A stretch of DNA of 64,000 bases. Source: Myoxocephalus aenaeus. Lineage: Eukaryota > Chordata > Actinopteri > Perciformes > Cottidae. The DNA lies in the NCBI GenBank assembly GCA_038501785.1, contig JBAMJR010000170.1, positions 4,126,001 to 4,190,000 of the forward strand. The letters are read 5' to 3'. Each line of letters opens with the position of its first letter. The first letter of the stretch is position 1. Positions 1 through 12,790 of this stretch are shown piece after piece. The translations under genes were made by a program, and so were the position numbers. The notes below the pieces were generated by a model. That model did not search any database. It saw nothing but the letters and a program-made list of their open reading frames with translations, and was not told the DNA's origin.

Positions 1-285
1 TTGCTTTTGATTTGTGCATTCGCAAACACCGGTTACTGTTGACTCATGTATTCCCCTAACTTTGTATGCTTGTTGCAATGGGAATGATATGCATATATCT
101 GAAAGCCCACAACCATACTTCTCTAAACTTTGCAATGGAGAAAGTTCATGCGAAGATAAACATTGGTTGAGATGGAAATGTCTCACCGCTGATGTGAGGG
201 ATGGTAATAAAGCCCCGACGCACGTCAAGCATCGTCACATCAAAGACAACAAAAGAAGAGCCCCCAGATCGCGTTGTGAGGGGCT

Positions 286-292
<7 letters not shown>

Positions 293-320
<28 letters not shown>
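293..320. repeat. (AT)n microsatellite
   Basis: Fourteen consecutive AT units, preceded by a short degenerate TATAC lead-in. The short open frames across it are products of the repeat. Confidence 0.95.
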
Positions 321-324
<4 letters not shown>

Positions 325-3300
325 CAACTGCATCTATCACATCATCTTATCTTGCTGGATCCCTGTCTGTTTTTTTTCTGACCTACAAATTTATTTCTAT
401 GTCTATCTCTTCAAACTCTCTCGATTCATCTACCACTTTACCTCTCCCTATTCCCCACCCTGCAGATGAGTCAGCCCTGCAGCTGATCTTGCTAAGGTTC
501 TTTTAGATTAATTGTGAAGACCGCATTACTTTTGTTATTTTGTTAGTTTTTGACTTTTGGAGTTTGACATAGTGTAAATACAATACCACTTTTGCAAAGT
601 TGTGGGTAGTAATGAACAGGTTTTTTTTTCCTACTGTCCAATCGTGGTTCCTTAAGATCGCAGATCGGCGATGCTATCGCCAGGGGGCATGTGGCATGGC
701 TCAGCATCTGACGGAATTTTTTATTAATCAAACCTTTAAAGAGCAACTGCACACACTTCACTGCTGTAAACTAAATAATATGACTGTACTTTGATGAAAT
801 GCATCACTGCTGGTGTTAATAGCAACGTCTCTTGACAAAATTGATTAAAATCTGCAATTGATGGTTGAAAATGGCTGAAAACGTCATCTACTATTTGACA
901 TCTAATCAGAGCAAATGATGGAAGAGATGATTTGTTCAGTGATATCGTTAAAAAAAGACTAATCAAAAATGCTAAAAGAAAGACATACACAAAACAAAAC
1001 AGCAAGACACCAGTAATCAATTTGCAACTCCTCCTCCCAGTCCTTTGTGGTAGTTGTCAAACTGGACCCACGGCCCTGTCTTCTCTTTATCACTCAAAGG
1101 AAAAAATTATTAACAAAATTGCCTGTTTTTTATATGATGGCATACAGAAATTGTTAACATTAAATATACTACAAGTGAATTTTGTGGGTCCAACAGCTGG
1201 ATGATAAGGCGGCGATGGTCTAAAGCTTACACATTCCTCATAAACCTCCTGTTTACTCTTCATCACTCTTCTTACTTTTTATTTATTTTTACAGATTATT
1301 TAGAGCATTTTACAGTGGAGGGAAAGAAATGAGTTCAGGACCTCGCCGCATCCTGCTGCCGATGTCGAAGGCGGTATTGTTACAACCTAAAAATGCATAC
1401 TCATAATAATGTCTGCAATCACAATAGTTCATACATTTTGATATGAAGGTTCATTGAGGGTGTATACCATTCACCTGCCCATCAGTAGATGGGGGAAGAT
1501 GTCCCAGAGCAGAAACAAATATACATTAAGACTTTGAAATAGCTGGCAAAACTAGGAGAATAAGCAATTTAGATGCCAACATTAACACTGGTCCATACTG
1601 TATGCATTTTTGGAATAAATACATTAGTTAGTCTGAGAAAAGAATCAATGTCAAGATTATTCTGAATATTATCTGTTCTAGAAAGGACTCATGACTTGCT
1701 TGTGTGTAAAACCAGGTCTTTAAATTTAAATGTGCCCAATTAATAGCTTTCAAAAAACATTTCAAAAGGTCACCTCTGCCGTCTTCTTGAATGTCTTTCC
1801 CCCCATTTTCACTCTTTCTGTTCTGCAGTGTCAGCTTTATACATCTAAAACCATAGTTTGGCTTATGGGCCTGTGCTTGACCAAAAGATCAATAGCTGTC
1901 TTTGCCAGTCTCCCCGCTACAGCCCCTTTTGTCTGAGTCAGGATTTATTAACCGCAGCACTTGGTTGAAGACTCAATCTGCAACTTGCCATCGATCAAAA
2001 CTGCAGTTATGATTAACTTTGCGCCACACGCCAATAAATGCTCCTGCGGAACATTATCTCCAACACCTGGTGCCTTGCTGCAGATTGGCTCACCCCAGCA
2101 CTCGCCACTTTGTTACTCCCTCTGTCAAATTGCTCAGGCTAAGACTTGTGGAGGGGATTAGGGGTAGCAGAAAGCAAGGTTAGTGGACATGGGCCAAAGC
2201 ATACCCATGTACTTTAGCACACTTCAAAGCTTGCTTGTGTGTTTTCAGTAAAAAAAAAAAAACTACACCACAGCAGACGAGTAAGGGAATGCAATCTATT
2301 CTTCATTATTATTACTTGTTATTGTCATTGATCATCTGTATTATGTTTAGCAGATGCCACAATTTACTGGGCAATATTTAGTCAAACCTATAAACGAGCT
2401 CCCATGAGGCAGGCCGCCTGGATAGCAATGTGTTTGTGTAAGCATGTTTAGCCATGTGTTACCTCACCCCATCCCAGTGAGACCAGGGAACACGCAGAGG
2501 TTAGATGTAATGGCCCAGATCACTGTGCCCTGACTGGGTGTCTCTTTAGTTATGTTTACTAAGCGCTGCACCATTGGGATCCAATCTGCCGCTTTTTACA
2601 ATCCCACAGATGCACTAATGGCTTATGATTTGTACACAGAGACATATTTGAAGTAATGCACATTGGCGCCCTGGGCCTGTAAATGGATTGGAGGCATTTT
2701 TTTGGTGTTGGAGGATGCCTTTAGATGTAGAACTTTAATACTGAATGTTCATATCTCAGTAGTACTGTAATACATTGACTCCATGACAATTAGAAAATAC
2801 ATTTTTGGAAGATTATCTTATCAAAACACTGCGCTTCAGGAGATTAGAGCATCCTCTTTACTTAACAGCGTCGTATGTCTGCCTGCGTATACTATTAATT
2901 AATACCAACTGGGATCTTGTAAGTAGAAGGATCAGCTTAGTCAAAACTACAATTAATCTATTGTTCCCCGTCTTTCATCTTCTGTCGCTTCTTTGAAAAC
3001 AATAGTTATACACTTGTGTTTGTTCAGCAGCTTCCACAGATGATTCATCCTCGAGCCCGCTTTGATCCCTTAATTCACTTCCTGGGTCAAGGGCCACTAA
3101 TCTAAAGAAGGATGGCATGCCTCAGTGTCTTTTTGTTATGGTGCGATCAAAAGACAGCGGCCGTATGGAAATTAGGCTTTGAGGGCCTTGCTTGGTCAAC
3201 ATGTTTTTTTTTCTGCCAGATTGTTATACCTTTAACCTTAGCCTCCCTCAATCTTTGAGAGTGTGATTGGTGTGACACACTAAGTTTCACAGGACTGTGA

Positions 3301-4153
3301 GAGACGTCACACCAGTCAATGAATCAATCACAGTAATTAGCCAAGATGCAGCAAGAGGAAGACGACGAGGGAGGGCTGAGAAGAGAGAAAGCAACATACA
3401 GTATGAAATCAATTGGCCAAATGCATAGTGCACTCAGTGGTCTGCTGTAGAGGACACTGAGTACGGCAATTAGATTGTAAAAGCAGGGCAGTGAGGACAA
3501 GTTCACGCATCCCTTTAATGCCAACTCATTGCATTGCATCTGACTGTGTAATGGCGCACACACACATGCACTTAACAACGTTCCGCTGCAAAAACAAATC
3601 CTTTTAAAGTAGTCCAGTATTCAGTCTTAAACTCTAAATTGAATAGAATAAAACCCTTCAACTGACCAGAGGGCTGAATTCTTTATTTTCTTAGGGAGTG
3701 TTAGCTATAAGTGACAGTCTAGCTTGGCAATGGCCATCATTATAATTTTCTTATTAACCTTTATAGTTTTATTATCCACTCTCCAACATGTTTATTAAGC
3801 TAAGGACATATTTCCATACCAGACAATAATGGAAAATTATTATTGTTGTACTTTTTTAGTTCAGAAAACATTTCCATCATGACATAGCACAAAGTAGTGA
3901 TTATTATCGTTGTTTCACATACAATACATGTTTTTGTTTTTAATTTAAACAAAATATATACAGAAATTCTAAACAGAGTGACTTCAAAGGTATAGGTCTT
4001 TGTTTGCTGCAGTAACAGCAGAACATTTTGTTCCTCAGCATCCCGAGTGGACGGAGATGTCACTGTCTGATCCGGCTCACTGCTCAACCACAACACATCC
4101 CTATTCTCTGTCTCTAACCTCCCTTTTTTCATAGAACAACATAGGAGCAAAGG

Positions 4154-4156
<3 letters not shown>

Positions 4157-4235
<79 letters not shown>
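4157..4235. repeat. (CA)n microsatellite, about 39 units
   Basis: An uninterrupted CA run of 79 bases. It produces a spurious minus-strand Cys-Val open frame. The length and purity suggest it is probably polymorphic. Confidence 0.97.
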
Positions 4236-4236
<1 letters not shown>

Positions 4237-5242
4237 AAATACGAAAAGCATGCTGTGAAAAACTCGCCCACTTGACAAGTAATTCAACGCGACAACATCA
4301 GCCAAGGGCGTTAGATAATTCCCCTTCTTTCCAGTGCAAATCAGCTTGCTTTTGTTGAATCAAGCGCCATTGTGTCGTTGATATTAGTGGAGGGATCTGC
4401 TCTTTTTAGACAATGGCACATTACTCACGCAATGAGGGCCTTGCTCTACTCTTTGAAACGCAGGTTCATTCATACAATAGTCCTGTATTTTAAGGTTGGG
4501 AAACTCGCATTTGTGGCTCGTAATGTAAGACGAAAAGAGGGATCAAAATAGAAGGAGGGAACCTGCAAGGTGAAATAAAGCAAGGACGTGGCTCGCTGGT
4601 TGAGAGTAATATGTCTTAATCTTCTTTGGGACAGGTTGCTCATGTGTGCATGTGAGTTTGTGCACTGAGTAGGCATTCAGTCCTCACCTGGTGATACTGT
4701 GCATGTGTGCAGTGTGTGTGCAGTGTGGCAGTGACATACCTCTTCTCTTCCCATTCATCAGACAGAGGCTGTCTTTTTTTTGTGTGAGGTGACACCAGGC
4801 CAACCTGAATATATTTACAGAGGAACCTTTATGAACTCTGGTGAGCGTGCTTTGACCGGCAATTACAGGCCGCACAGCAGCGTGCCTCCATAAAAACTCC
4901 TCTCAACTGCATCAATAAACGTGGGGCGGCAAAGGATGACAGGCAATGGAGGCCTTCACCGTAAAAAGCCTTAACTGCACTGTTGAACAACGAGAGGGAC
5001 AGTCAGTGTCTTGATTTTAAACTTTCTTCTGCGATTTTGGGGAAAGAAATCATAATGTTTGATTATTGTATGGAGCCCTCCAAGTCCAGACATATTTGTT
5101 TAAATGTTTTCCTCCTGTGCAGATAAGATAATAACTAGTGTGCTCACATTATCTTGTAACTCTGTAGTATTATAATAATAACCCAAGTTAATACATTAAG
5201 ACATTATGACATTATGTACATTATGTTGTAGTTGTTGTACAG

Positions 5243-5244
<2 letters not shown>

Positions 5245-5295
<51 letters not shown>
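5245..5295. repeat. (TG)n microsatellite, about 25 units
   Basis: A pure TG run of about 51 bases lying 1 kb downstream of the CA run, with the purine/pyrimidine strands swapped relative to it. Confidence 0.96.
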
Positions 5296-5300
<5 letters not shown>

Positions 5301-8300
5301 TATAACTGACCAGACCTCTCATATTTCACTATACTTCTTAACACTATTTTTTTTCATGAAAAAATGACACAGATCATAAAAAGTAATAACGTATTAAATT
5401 GTAGGTAAAAAAAAAAGTAACGGCATTATTTATTATAGGAAGGCTATTAAATTGATCTTTTATTGCATTTTTTTCTTCTCGTTATTAGCAGTTCTAATAT
5501 TATGAGTTTTTTTTGTGGTCATATTTTACTTTTGAAATACTAATATTCATTGCAGACAAAGCTATTGCTTCATCAGAGGTTAAGTCAAAGCTAAAGTGAT
5601 ACAGTGGGTATATGATCCATTAGACCCACTCTGTAAGTGGGCTTTTGCTTGGTCGAGATTTTTGGAGAGTGCCAGAGGGGTGTTAGCATTATATTGATCC
5701 CACAGCACTGCAATCTTTCTTAATCTCACTTTCCCCACAGAGAGAATGAGACACAAGCAAAGACAGAGACAAGCAAAAACAAGTTTTATCTTGACAATGC
5801 TGATGACAGGACTTTGCATTTGCAACAAATTCACTTTTAACAAATACTTGATTTCTTGAAATTATTCTAAAATGCTAAAGTAAATCTGTAGTTGGTCCAA
5901 TGAAGTTGCAAGGTATATTGGTTGAAATGAGTTTTGGGGCACACCAACACAGCAGGCATGCAGGTAATTCCCATGTACCTTGTCAAACAGGTTATCAAGC
6001 TCGTCCTCTACCAACATGTAAAGCTCGTCATGTCTTTGCCAACACTGCTTGCCACTTTCCGTGCTTTTTTTAATTAGATGATTCGATGAGAGAACATTGA
6101 CAAGAGGGACGGGCAAGGAGAACAAAATAATAAAAAAAGGGATGTGTCTGGTCTGGGGCTCATGCAGGCAGAATTAGCTTGTGCTGCCTGGCTCTATCAC
6201 TGGCAGATCAGTGTTGCTAATATCACAGTGTTATTAGCTTCACTATCCTCCCCAACTGTGTGATAACGGAGGATTATGGGAGGTACCGTGGTCAGTGAAC
6301 CAAGAAAAAACAGTGCGATTTGTCTTAGCATGGCTAATTAGTGCGCTCTTTGCATGCATGATAGAGATCAGCGAGGAAGCCGATCTTTTGACACGAGGCC
6401 AGTTTTGGAGCCAATGAAGTAGCTCAATACAAAAATGAATTAGTATGGTAGGGGAAGCAGAGTGGCCATATTTGCAGCCCTGGGTCCAAACTGTGCCCTG
6501 TAGTGAGGTTTCCCCTCTCCCTTGTCCACACTGTGCTGTCATGCCAAATAATTGCACTGTGCTGAATACTGCATAATAGGCTGGATCTATTGGTGTGTAT
6601 GTGTGCAGGTTGGTAGCATGTATTTTGTCTTTGCCTTGGTTTGAGATGTCGGACCTGTTGGGTTCTCAACACATTACTCTTTCGGTTTTCTCCCATATAA
6701 TATTATATATTCTCTTTTTTTTTTTTATTCTGTGCTGCTGTTCTCAAGTTAAATGTTGCCATTTCTTATCTTATCTTCAGTACGGCATCTATACTGCACC
6801 CTGTGGATGTGTTTGCAAAGCAAACCTTGGTTGATTAAATTGCCTTATTAGCTGCAACAGATGCTCAATGTATTGTGGACAAGGATATATCTTTGAAATG
6901 TTATTGGCAGATGTTTGTGGTTAACAATTTTCTTTTGTGAAATGACTGGGTCAATTTTCTTTTGCTGCTTTAAACTTTGTTTCCTGCATATGGTTATGAA
7001 TAATCTTTACAGTGTAAATTAAAATGAAATCTAGAAGTAAATGGCCCTTCACCGATAAAGCAAAACATATTGCATTTTATTTAAAGAATATGTTTCTGGA
7101 TAACCTTTGACTCATAGAGATGCGTTCCATCTTTCTCTTTTTTTGTGTCCTTTCTTGCTTGAGTTGCTGCTGCTTACACACCTGATCCTGTTAGTAGAGC
7201 TTTAACTTTGAAGGCTTTTTAATGTTTTGTGTCAGAGGTGGAAAAAAGGTGTTTTCACCCCTTTAATGTGCTATAAATAGTACCATCAGAGTAAGACTGA
7301 TGAATAGTGTTGCTGAGGGATTATTCTGCCTTTTTCTTCTCTTGGTGTGGATGCCACAGGGAGGGGATGTGAGGGCTGGCTAAAGGCTACACCAAAGCTA
7401 ATACATTTAGTTCCTCCGTAGCATCCTTCCTTTTTCCTGCAGTGTGCTGACACAGTCTTTCTTTGGACTTTTTTCCTTCAATTCTCTTATTTTCCAGTTC
7501 ATTACAGCATAATATAGCATTCTCATGGCGGTTTTTCATCTTGTCTCCGTCCTTCATAACAATGTTCCCCTGACAGCAGACTCTTCCTCCAGGATCCTTA
7601 ATTGGACTACTGTAAGCCATTCTATTCTATTCATCCCCTCATTAATACTTCTAAAAACAGTGTAGATTGTGGCTTACACTTTACATACTGCTATACGGTT
7701 CTCTCTGGGGGTTTTTTGGCATTCTTTGCCATCTAAAATACATAATATAAATATTCATACAACTGTAACTTCATTTTTTAAAATAGTATTCATCTAAAAG
7801 TGATTGGAATTGAATGCTTAATGCAATATGTCTAACACAAATGAGAGTGTCTATTCATTCTGTCTTCCTTTTGCTCCCGTGCCATGTTCTTGGTTCCAAC
7901 CCTTGGCCTGGTTAGGGCTCAGGAAGCCCCACAGCAGATTAGCTCAGGCTTTAGCTGTGGTCCTGACATCAAAGGTGCAAGGATAGAAGAGGGAAACAGC
8001 AGAGGAGCAGAGAGACAGGACAGCAAACTCTGGCACCAATATGGAAGGGGTGAGAGGAGGACATGGAACAAGGCTGAGTAAGAGATGTGGAGGGGGAATG
8101 AGAGACTGTTAAAGAAGCAAGGTTGAAGTGAATTAATAGGCACAGGCAGGGTATTCAGACCAGACGATGGTTCAATAGAGTTTCTGTAACTAGCATTGGT
8201 TGCTTTACTCTGTCTACTATGGCTGCCAGATCACATTTATTTTCCTCCTTTTATTCCTCAGCAATTGAGAATTTGACAATGGCTTTAGTTAACTTTTGTT

Positions 8301-9466
8301 TTTACCATTTTACCCTCGCCGAGTCCCCCAATGAGCCCTAACCATTGTGTACTACTAGGTGATCAAGAGCAGCGACATATTAATTATTAACATTGAACAA
8401 TCTTAACCCTTGTCTTGTGGGGATTACAGTGGAATATAAACACTTGTGCATTACTCTCCAGAGCCAAGCAATTTATGTTCCTTGTCAGAATAAACTGGCT
8501 TAGATTGGCTGAAACATTAATGATCTCATGGGAAAATCTGATCATTATAGTTGGGAAAAACACTTTATGCCAATTTAGAAACTATGTAATAGAATATTGT
8601 TTAACTATGGGACACCACGATCACATATTTACAGGGTAATATATACAGTATTTGTACCGGATGACATGAAGCGCGCTTGACCTACATTTAAGGTAACTTT
8701 ACTACTTCCAGAAATATGCTCTATATTTTGCCCATTTGACCAAATGGTATGAGTAAACAAGGACCAATTAACTGTTGCATTCTGGATTGAGACTTACAAT
8801 AACTATTTTTAAAGTGTGTAACGGTAAAATTTCACCCTACCCGGTGTTGAGTCTTTCTAAGCTGAAATGATGAACATCGAGAATCCAGAACTCTATGAAA
8901 TCATTTATTCCCTGCGCAGAGAAGAGAGCATCCCTAAACAGAGGTTGAGGCTAGAACAAAGGACCAGACCCCCTGGTCTTCTTCCTTTCCCCAATTCATG
9001 ACCTATCGGCAGACGTGAGTGATACTTGATAACAGCTACGGGAGTGACATGCAATTAACATTAGACAGAAGGATATGTGCATTAACAGGTTTTTAAGCCA
9101 CTTAAAAGGTTCCTAGACAAAATACACGTAAGGCTAGAAAATTCCCATTACAAGTCTTGAGAACATGCAGATGTTTGCTTGATCTCAAACAGATTGGTGG
9201 TTTCTAGTTATCACCTTGTACCTGCTGCTATCTCAGAGGTTAGCCTGATTAACAGGGAAGACGATACAGATTTACTTTTCCCCCCCAAAAAACGTGATCT
9301 CTTTTAGTTGTCACTGGATACAGGCTAGTGAATCACAGCATTCACCCTTCCCTGAGGCAGCCCTCCCTGAGCCAACCAGGCATGTGTTCTCTAATTATCA
9401 AGCACACACTGCTGCTCAGGGAGCTCCATGGCAGATCCCAAGACAGAGGAAGTGTGAACATAGAGT

Positions 9467-9494
9467 CACACACACACACACACACACACACACA
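9467..9494. repeat. (CA)n microsatellite, 14 units
   Basis: A perfect CA run of 28 bases followed by an alternating TGCATGCA segment. Confidence 0.93.
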
Positions 9495-9921
9495 TGCATG
9501 CACCCCTGCACATAACCACGCACAATAAATATATTTTTAGTTGGAAGATATGTGGGTGCTCATGGGCAGGGCATTAAAGTCACACCATTTATTTAACTGT
9601 ATCTAATTGAGTCCATGGGGATTGTTTGTTGTTACTGAGCTTTATTTATGAGCAAAGAAAGGGTGGAGGAAGAAAGACAGAACTTAACTTGTACATTCAT
9701 GCATTTTATTTATTGTATTATTTGTTTTTACTTCAGGGTTCTCATTTCTAAATACCCTCCTATGTACAAATAAAGAAATGTACATACGCCAAAACCATGC
9801 GTGTATCTTCCAGTGCGCATTTCTTTTCATAAAACGACTTGGAAATGTCCGCACATGAATCAGTCACATATCCTGCACCGTACACGCCTACATTCAAACA
9901 TGAAGGGTCAATTCAAAGCGT

Positions 9922-10095
9922 GTTACATTACATTTCACTTAGCTGATGCTTTTATCCAAGGCGACTTACAATCAGTGCATTCAACCATAAGTACAAACTC
10001 AGAACAACAAGAACCAAGCAAGTACAATTTCTTCAAGTGCTAAAAGTAATTGCCATTTAAGTGCTACTAAAGTACTACTTTCTTTATTCAAGGTA
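9922..10095. repeat. Fish interspersed repeat fragment
   Basis: The core at about 9935-9970, with GATGCTTTTATCCAAGGCGA followed by CTTACA, is a phrase that recurs across teleost genomes in a dispersed short repeat. The following bases (GTGCATTCAACCATAAGTAC, then AGAACAACAAGAACCAAG and AGTACAATTTCTTCAA) continue the pattern as I remember it. No terminal repeats or target duplication are visible, so the limits are approximate and the class (SINE or small DNA transposon) is left open. Confidence 0.55.
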
Positions 10096-12579
10096 TAGTC
10101 GGAAATCATGCATGTTCCTGCATGTAAATGAGCCTGCTGATCATCGGTGCTTTATCGTGAATCATGGCATCATTCGAGAGGAATGTTTCTGACAATTGAG
10201 ATCATTGTGGGGGAGGTGGTCCCTGAACACACCTTTCCTCATCGGACTTATTCCTTCATAACTTGCCAAAATGGTCGCCACAATCAGTGGTACATGCAAT
10301 GAGATGAGCTGTGAGAGTTGTCACTGCTTTATTGATATGCTTTGCTAATTTACACAATCCATATGTGCAATTGCAGATGCGCCGGGTGTGGTAACTGGAG
10401 TGTCCACCGCGGTCTGATACAAGCATTGGACAGCTGTTTTCAGTTTTTCTATATATATACTATATCTGTCCCTTTTTAAAAACAACACAGTTGTGTTCAA
10501 CGCAGCAACTTTAAACATGACAACCAGAGTAGCTGCAATTCAGAAAACTATCTATGCTCTGTTTTGCAAATACTTAATCCTATTTTTTTCTACAACCGAT
10601 GATGATAATTTCATCAGCTGCGCTGCGCTCCCCAGCTGACCCTTGAGTGTCGGTAGTCTGGCCCTCTCCTATGTGCTTTGTAGAATTTAATGTGAGATTT
10701 GAGTTGGAATATGTCTTTTACAATTTAAAGGTGCTCATGGAATAGGTATGACTCACAAGTACCTGTCAGTGGTGGTTAATTGTGTGCGTTGGGTAATACT
10801 TGTTGAATGTCATATCGTTTAGAGGTGTAACATCAGTTATTGTTAAGTGTAAAGTGTAAACTTTTGCTGAGTGATTATGTTGCTTTTGATTAGCATCGCT
10901 CAAACAAACAGGCTGGCATTGCCATAGTGTTTGTCTATACACCTTGTTTACAGATTATTGCCTGGCATCCTCACAGTATCAACACAACATGTAAGAAAAA
11001 GGAAGCTTAAGAGCTTAATCGTAAAAATATAGTGGAATGACTTGCAAGTAATTCCAGTTTCTGTGGCTTCAAAGAAAGTATTCCCTATTCTTTTTCCACT
11101 CTTCAATCTTACCATAATTCATCTTTACAACTTATTAAATCCATTATTTTTGCAAGCAGAATCCATTTTCTTTTCAGACAATAACTTGAGTAACGTTAAG
11201 CGCGTTACGAGCTCCTGTAGGAACAGAACTTGAATCAAATAATTCTATTTTCAAAAATGTTGATTATCTGTATTTTACTTTATAAATGTTTTCCAACCAA
11301 AGGAGACATTTACGCTTTTTTCTATTTCATTTTTTTTTATACCAGACTCTAAAATACCACTTCTCCAATTCACTTGAAGAGACCATCATTACAATAACAT
11401 AAATATAAATAATTGATGTATATTGCACCTTCACCCTCTAGGGAAGTTATCCGGACCATTTGTCCATTGGACTACAGTAACCGCCCTATATCCCAAGGAA
11501 GAGTTGTGGGAATTAGAGGCAAATCGTTACCACCCTGGTTTTTGTTGACTATCCCCTGGTGACTTTGACCTATTTCACCACAGGATAGCAGCGTCAGGCA
11601 CGGCTCTACCACGGCCCTCTCACTCCGGATAGCAACATACAGTACTTCACCCTGTGTGACTGTGTTACCGCAGGCTCTCTGTCTGTCAGGGAAAAACTGA
11701 TGGTGATTGACAGCTTACACAAGGTCTCTGTCACAGCTACTGTAATCACATTCGCCATGGTAAGGCTGAGGCACACTCAGTCTTTGATGCCCTGATGGCC
11801 TAGAGGTATCAACTACATGAAAGATATATATTTTTTCCATAATGTAGTCTTGGAGAGTTTAAGTAGGCTGTACCATTGGGGTCTGGTGCAGTGTTTTCAT
11901 GGCTGCTTCTATAATTGTACAATGTGATTTTTTTTTTTTTTGCTTCTTACAAATAAGGTTTTCTATACTGCTTCTAAATTTTAATATTTTTTTGCCACCC
12001 TTTTGGCAGACCTTGCTTTCCAGCAGACAATATCCAATACCACGTCTTTGCATCATTACTGATCAATGCTTAATTTCTAGAGACATGTTGCTATCCCTCC
12101 ACACAAAACCTTTTTATAGCTGTAAAAAAGTTCCTCTCCTTAAAGTCAGAAGAAAAAAGAGTTGAAGGGAAGAATAGCAATACTTGTTCTTGACCAGATT
12201 TTGCTCATTGCAATTATTTTGCCTGTCAACGGTAACATGCCAATAGACAAGTGCAGACTGTGTAGAAATATGCTGATTCCTTTGCACATATTAATGAGTT
12301 ATGAATACTACTGATATATAGTAGTAATAATAATTGACTTATAGTTCAGCAGGTTTCATATATGCTGATAGATAGCATCATGTTGAATAGTTATCATGCA
12401 ACTATACATTTCTGTATAGCACATCATCCAACTATACATTTATTAAAAAGAAGTGGATTTATTTTTATTTTATTTTTAATTTGCCGAATTATACACTGAA
12501 TACTGATTCAGTTCCAGTCAAAGCCACTCCATCCACACATCCACCCACACAACCTATTTGATTCCTTTTAAGTGCTTTT

Positions 12580-12790
12580 TGCTTGAGGCGACAATATTAA
12601 TGAGAGAGAAATTAGCGACAGCCGCCACTGTTGCTGCCATTAGGCTACTCCTGTCCCAATTAACTGATGTTACTGTCATTCTCATTAATGTGCCTTACCA
12701 TTTTGAATTTTTAAGTTGAAATGAATATCAATTATTATGCACTTGGAGCTATTTTGATGGGGGCAAATAAAGTTTGTTTGTTGAGCAGAT
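12580..12790. promoter_or_regulatory. Candidate conserved non-coding element
   Basis: A low-repeat, non-coding stretch rich in homeodomain-type cores (ATTAATGAGA, CAATTAACTG, CTCATTAATG, AATTATTATG) around GC-containing unique sequence such as GCGACAGCCGCCACTGTTGC. This texture resembles vertebrate developmental enhancers in long introns of neural genes. No alignment was possible, so this is a pattern impression only. Confidence 0.2.

Noticed and set aside
14..469. 151-codon open frame at the window start
   Set aside because: It runs through the AT microsatellite (Tyr-Ile repeats); best explained by the repeat.
3800..4231. 143-codon minus-strand frame with a Cys-Val run
   Set aside because: Produced by translation of the CA microsatellite.
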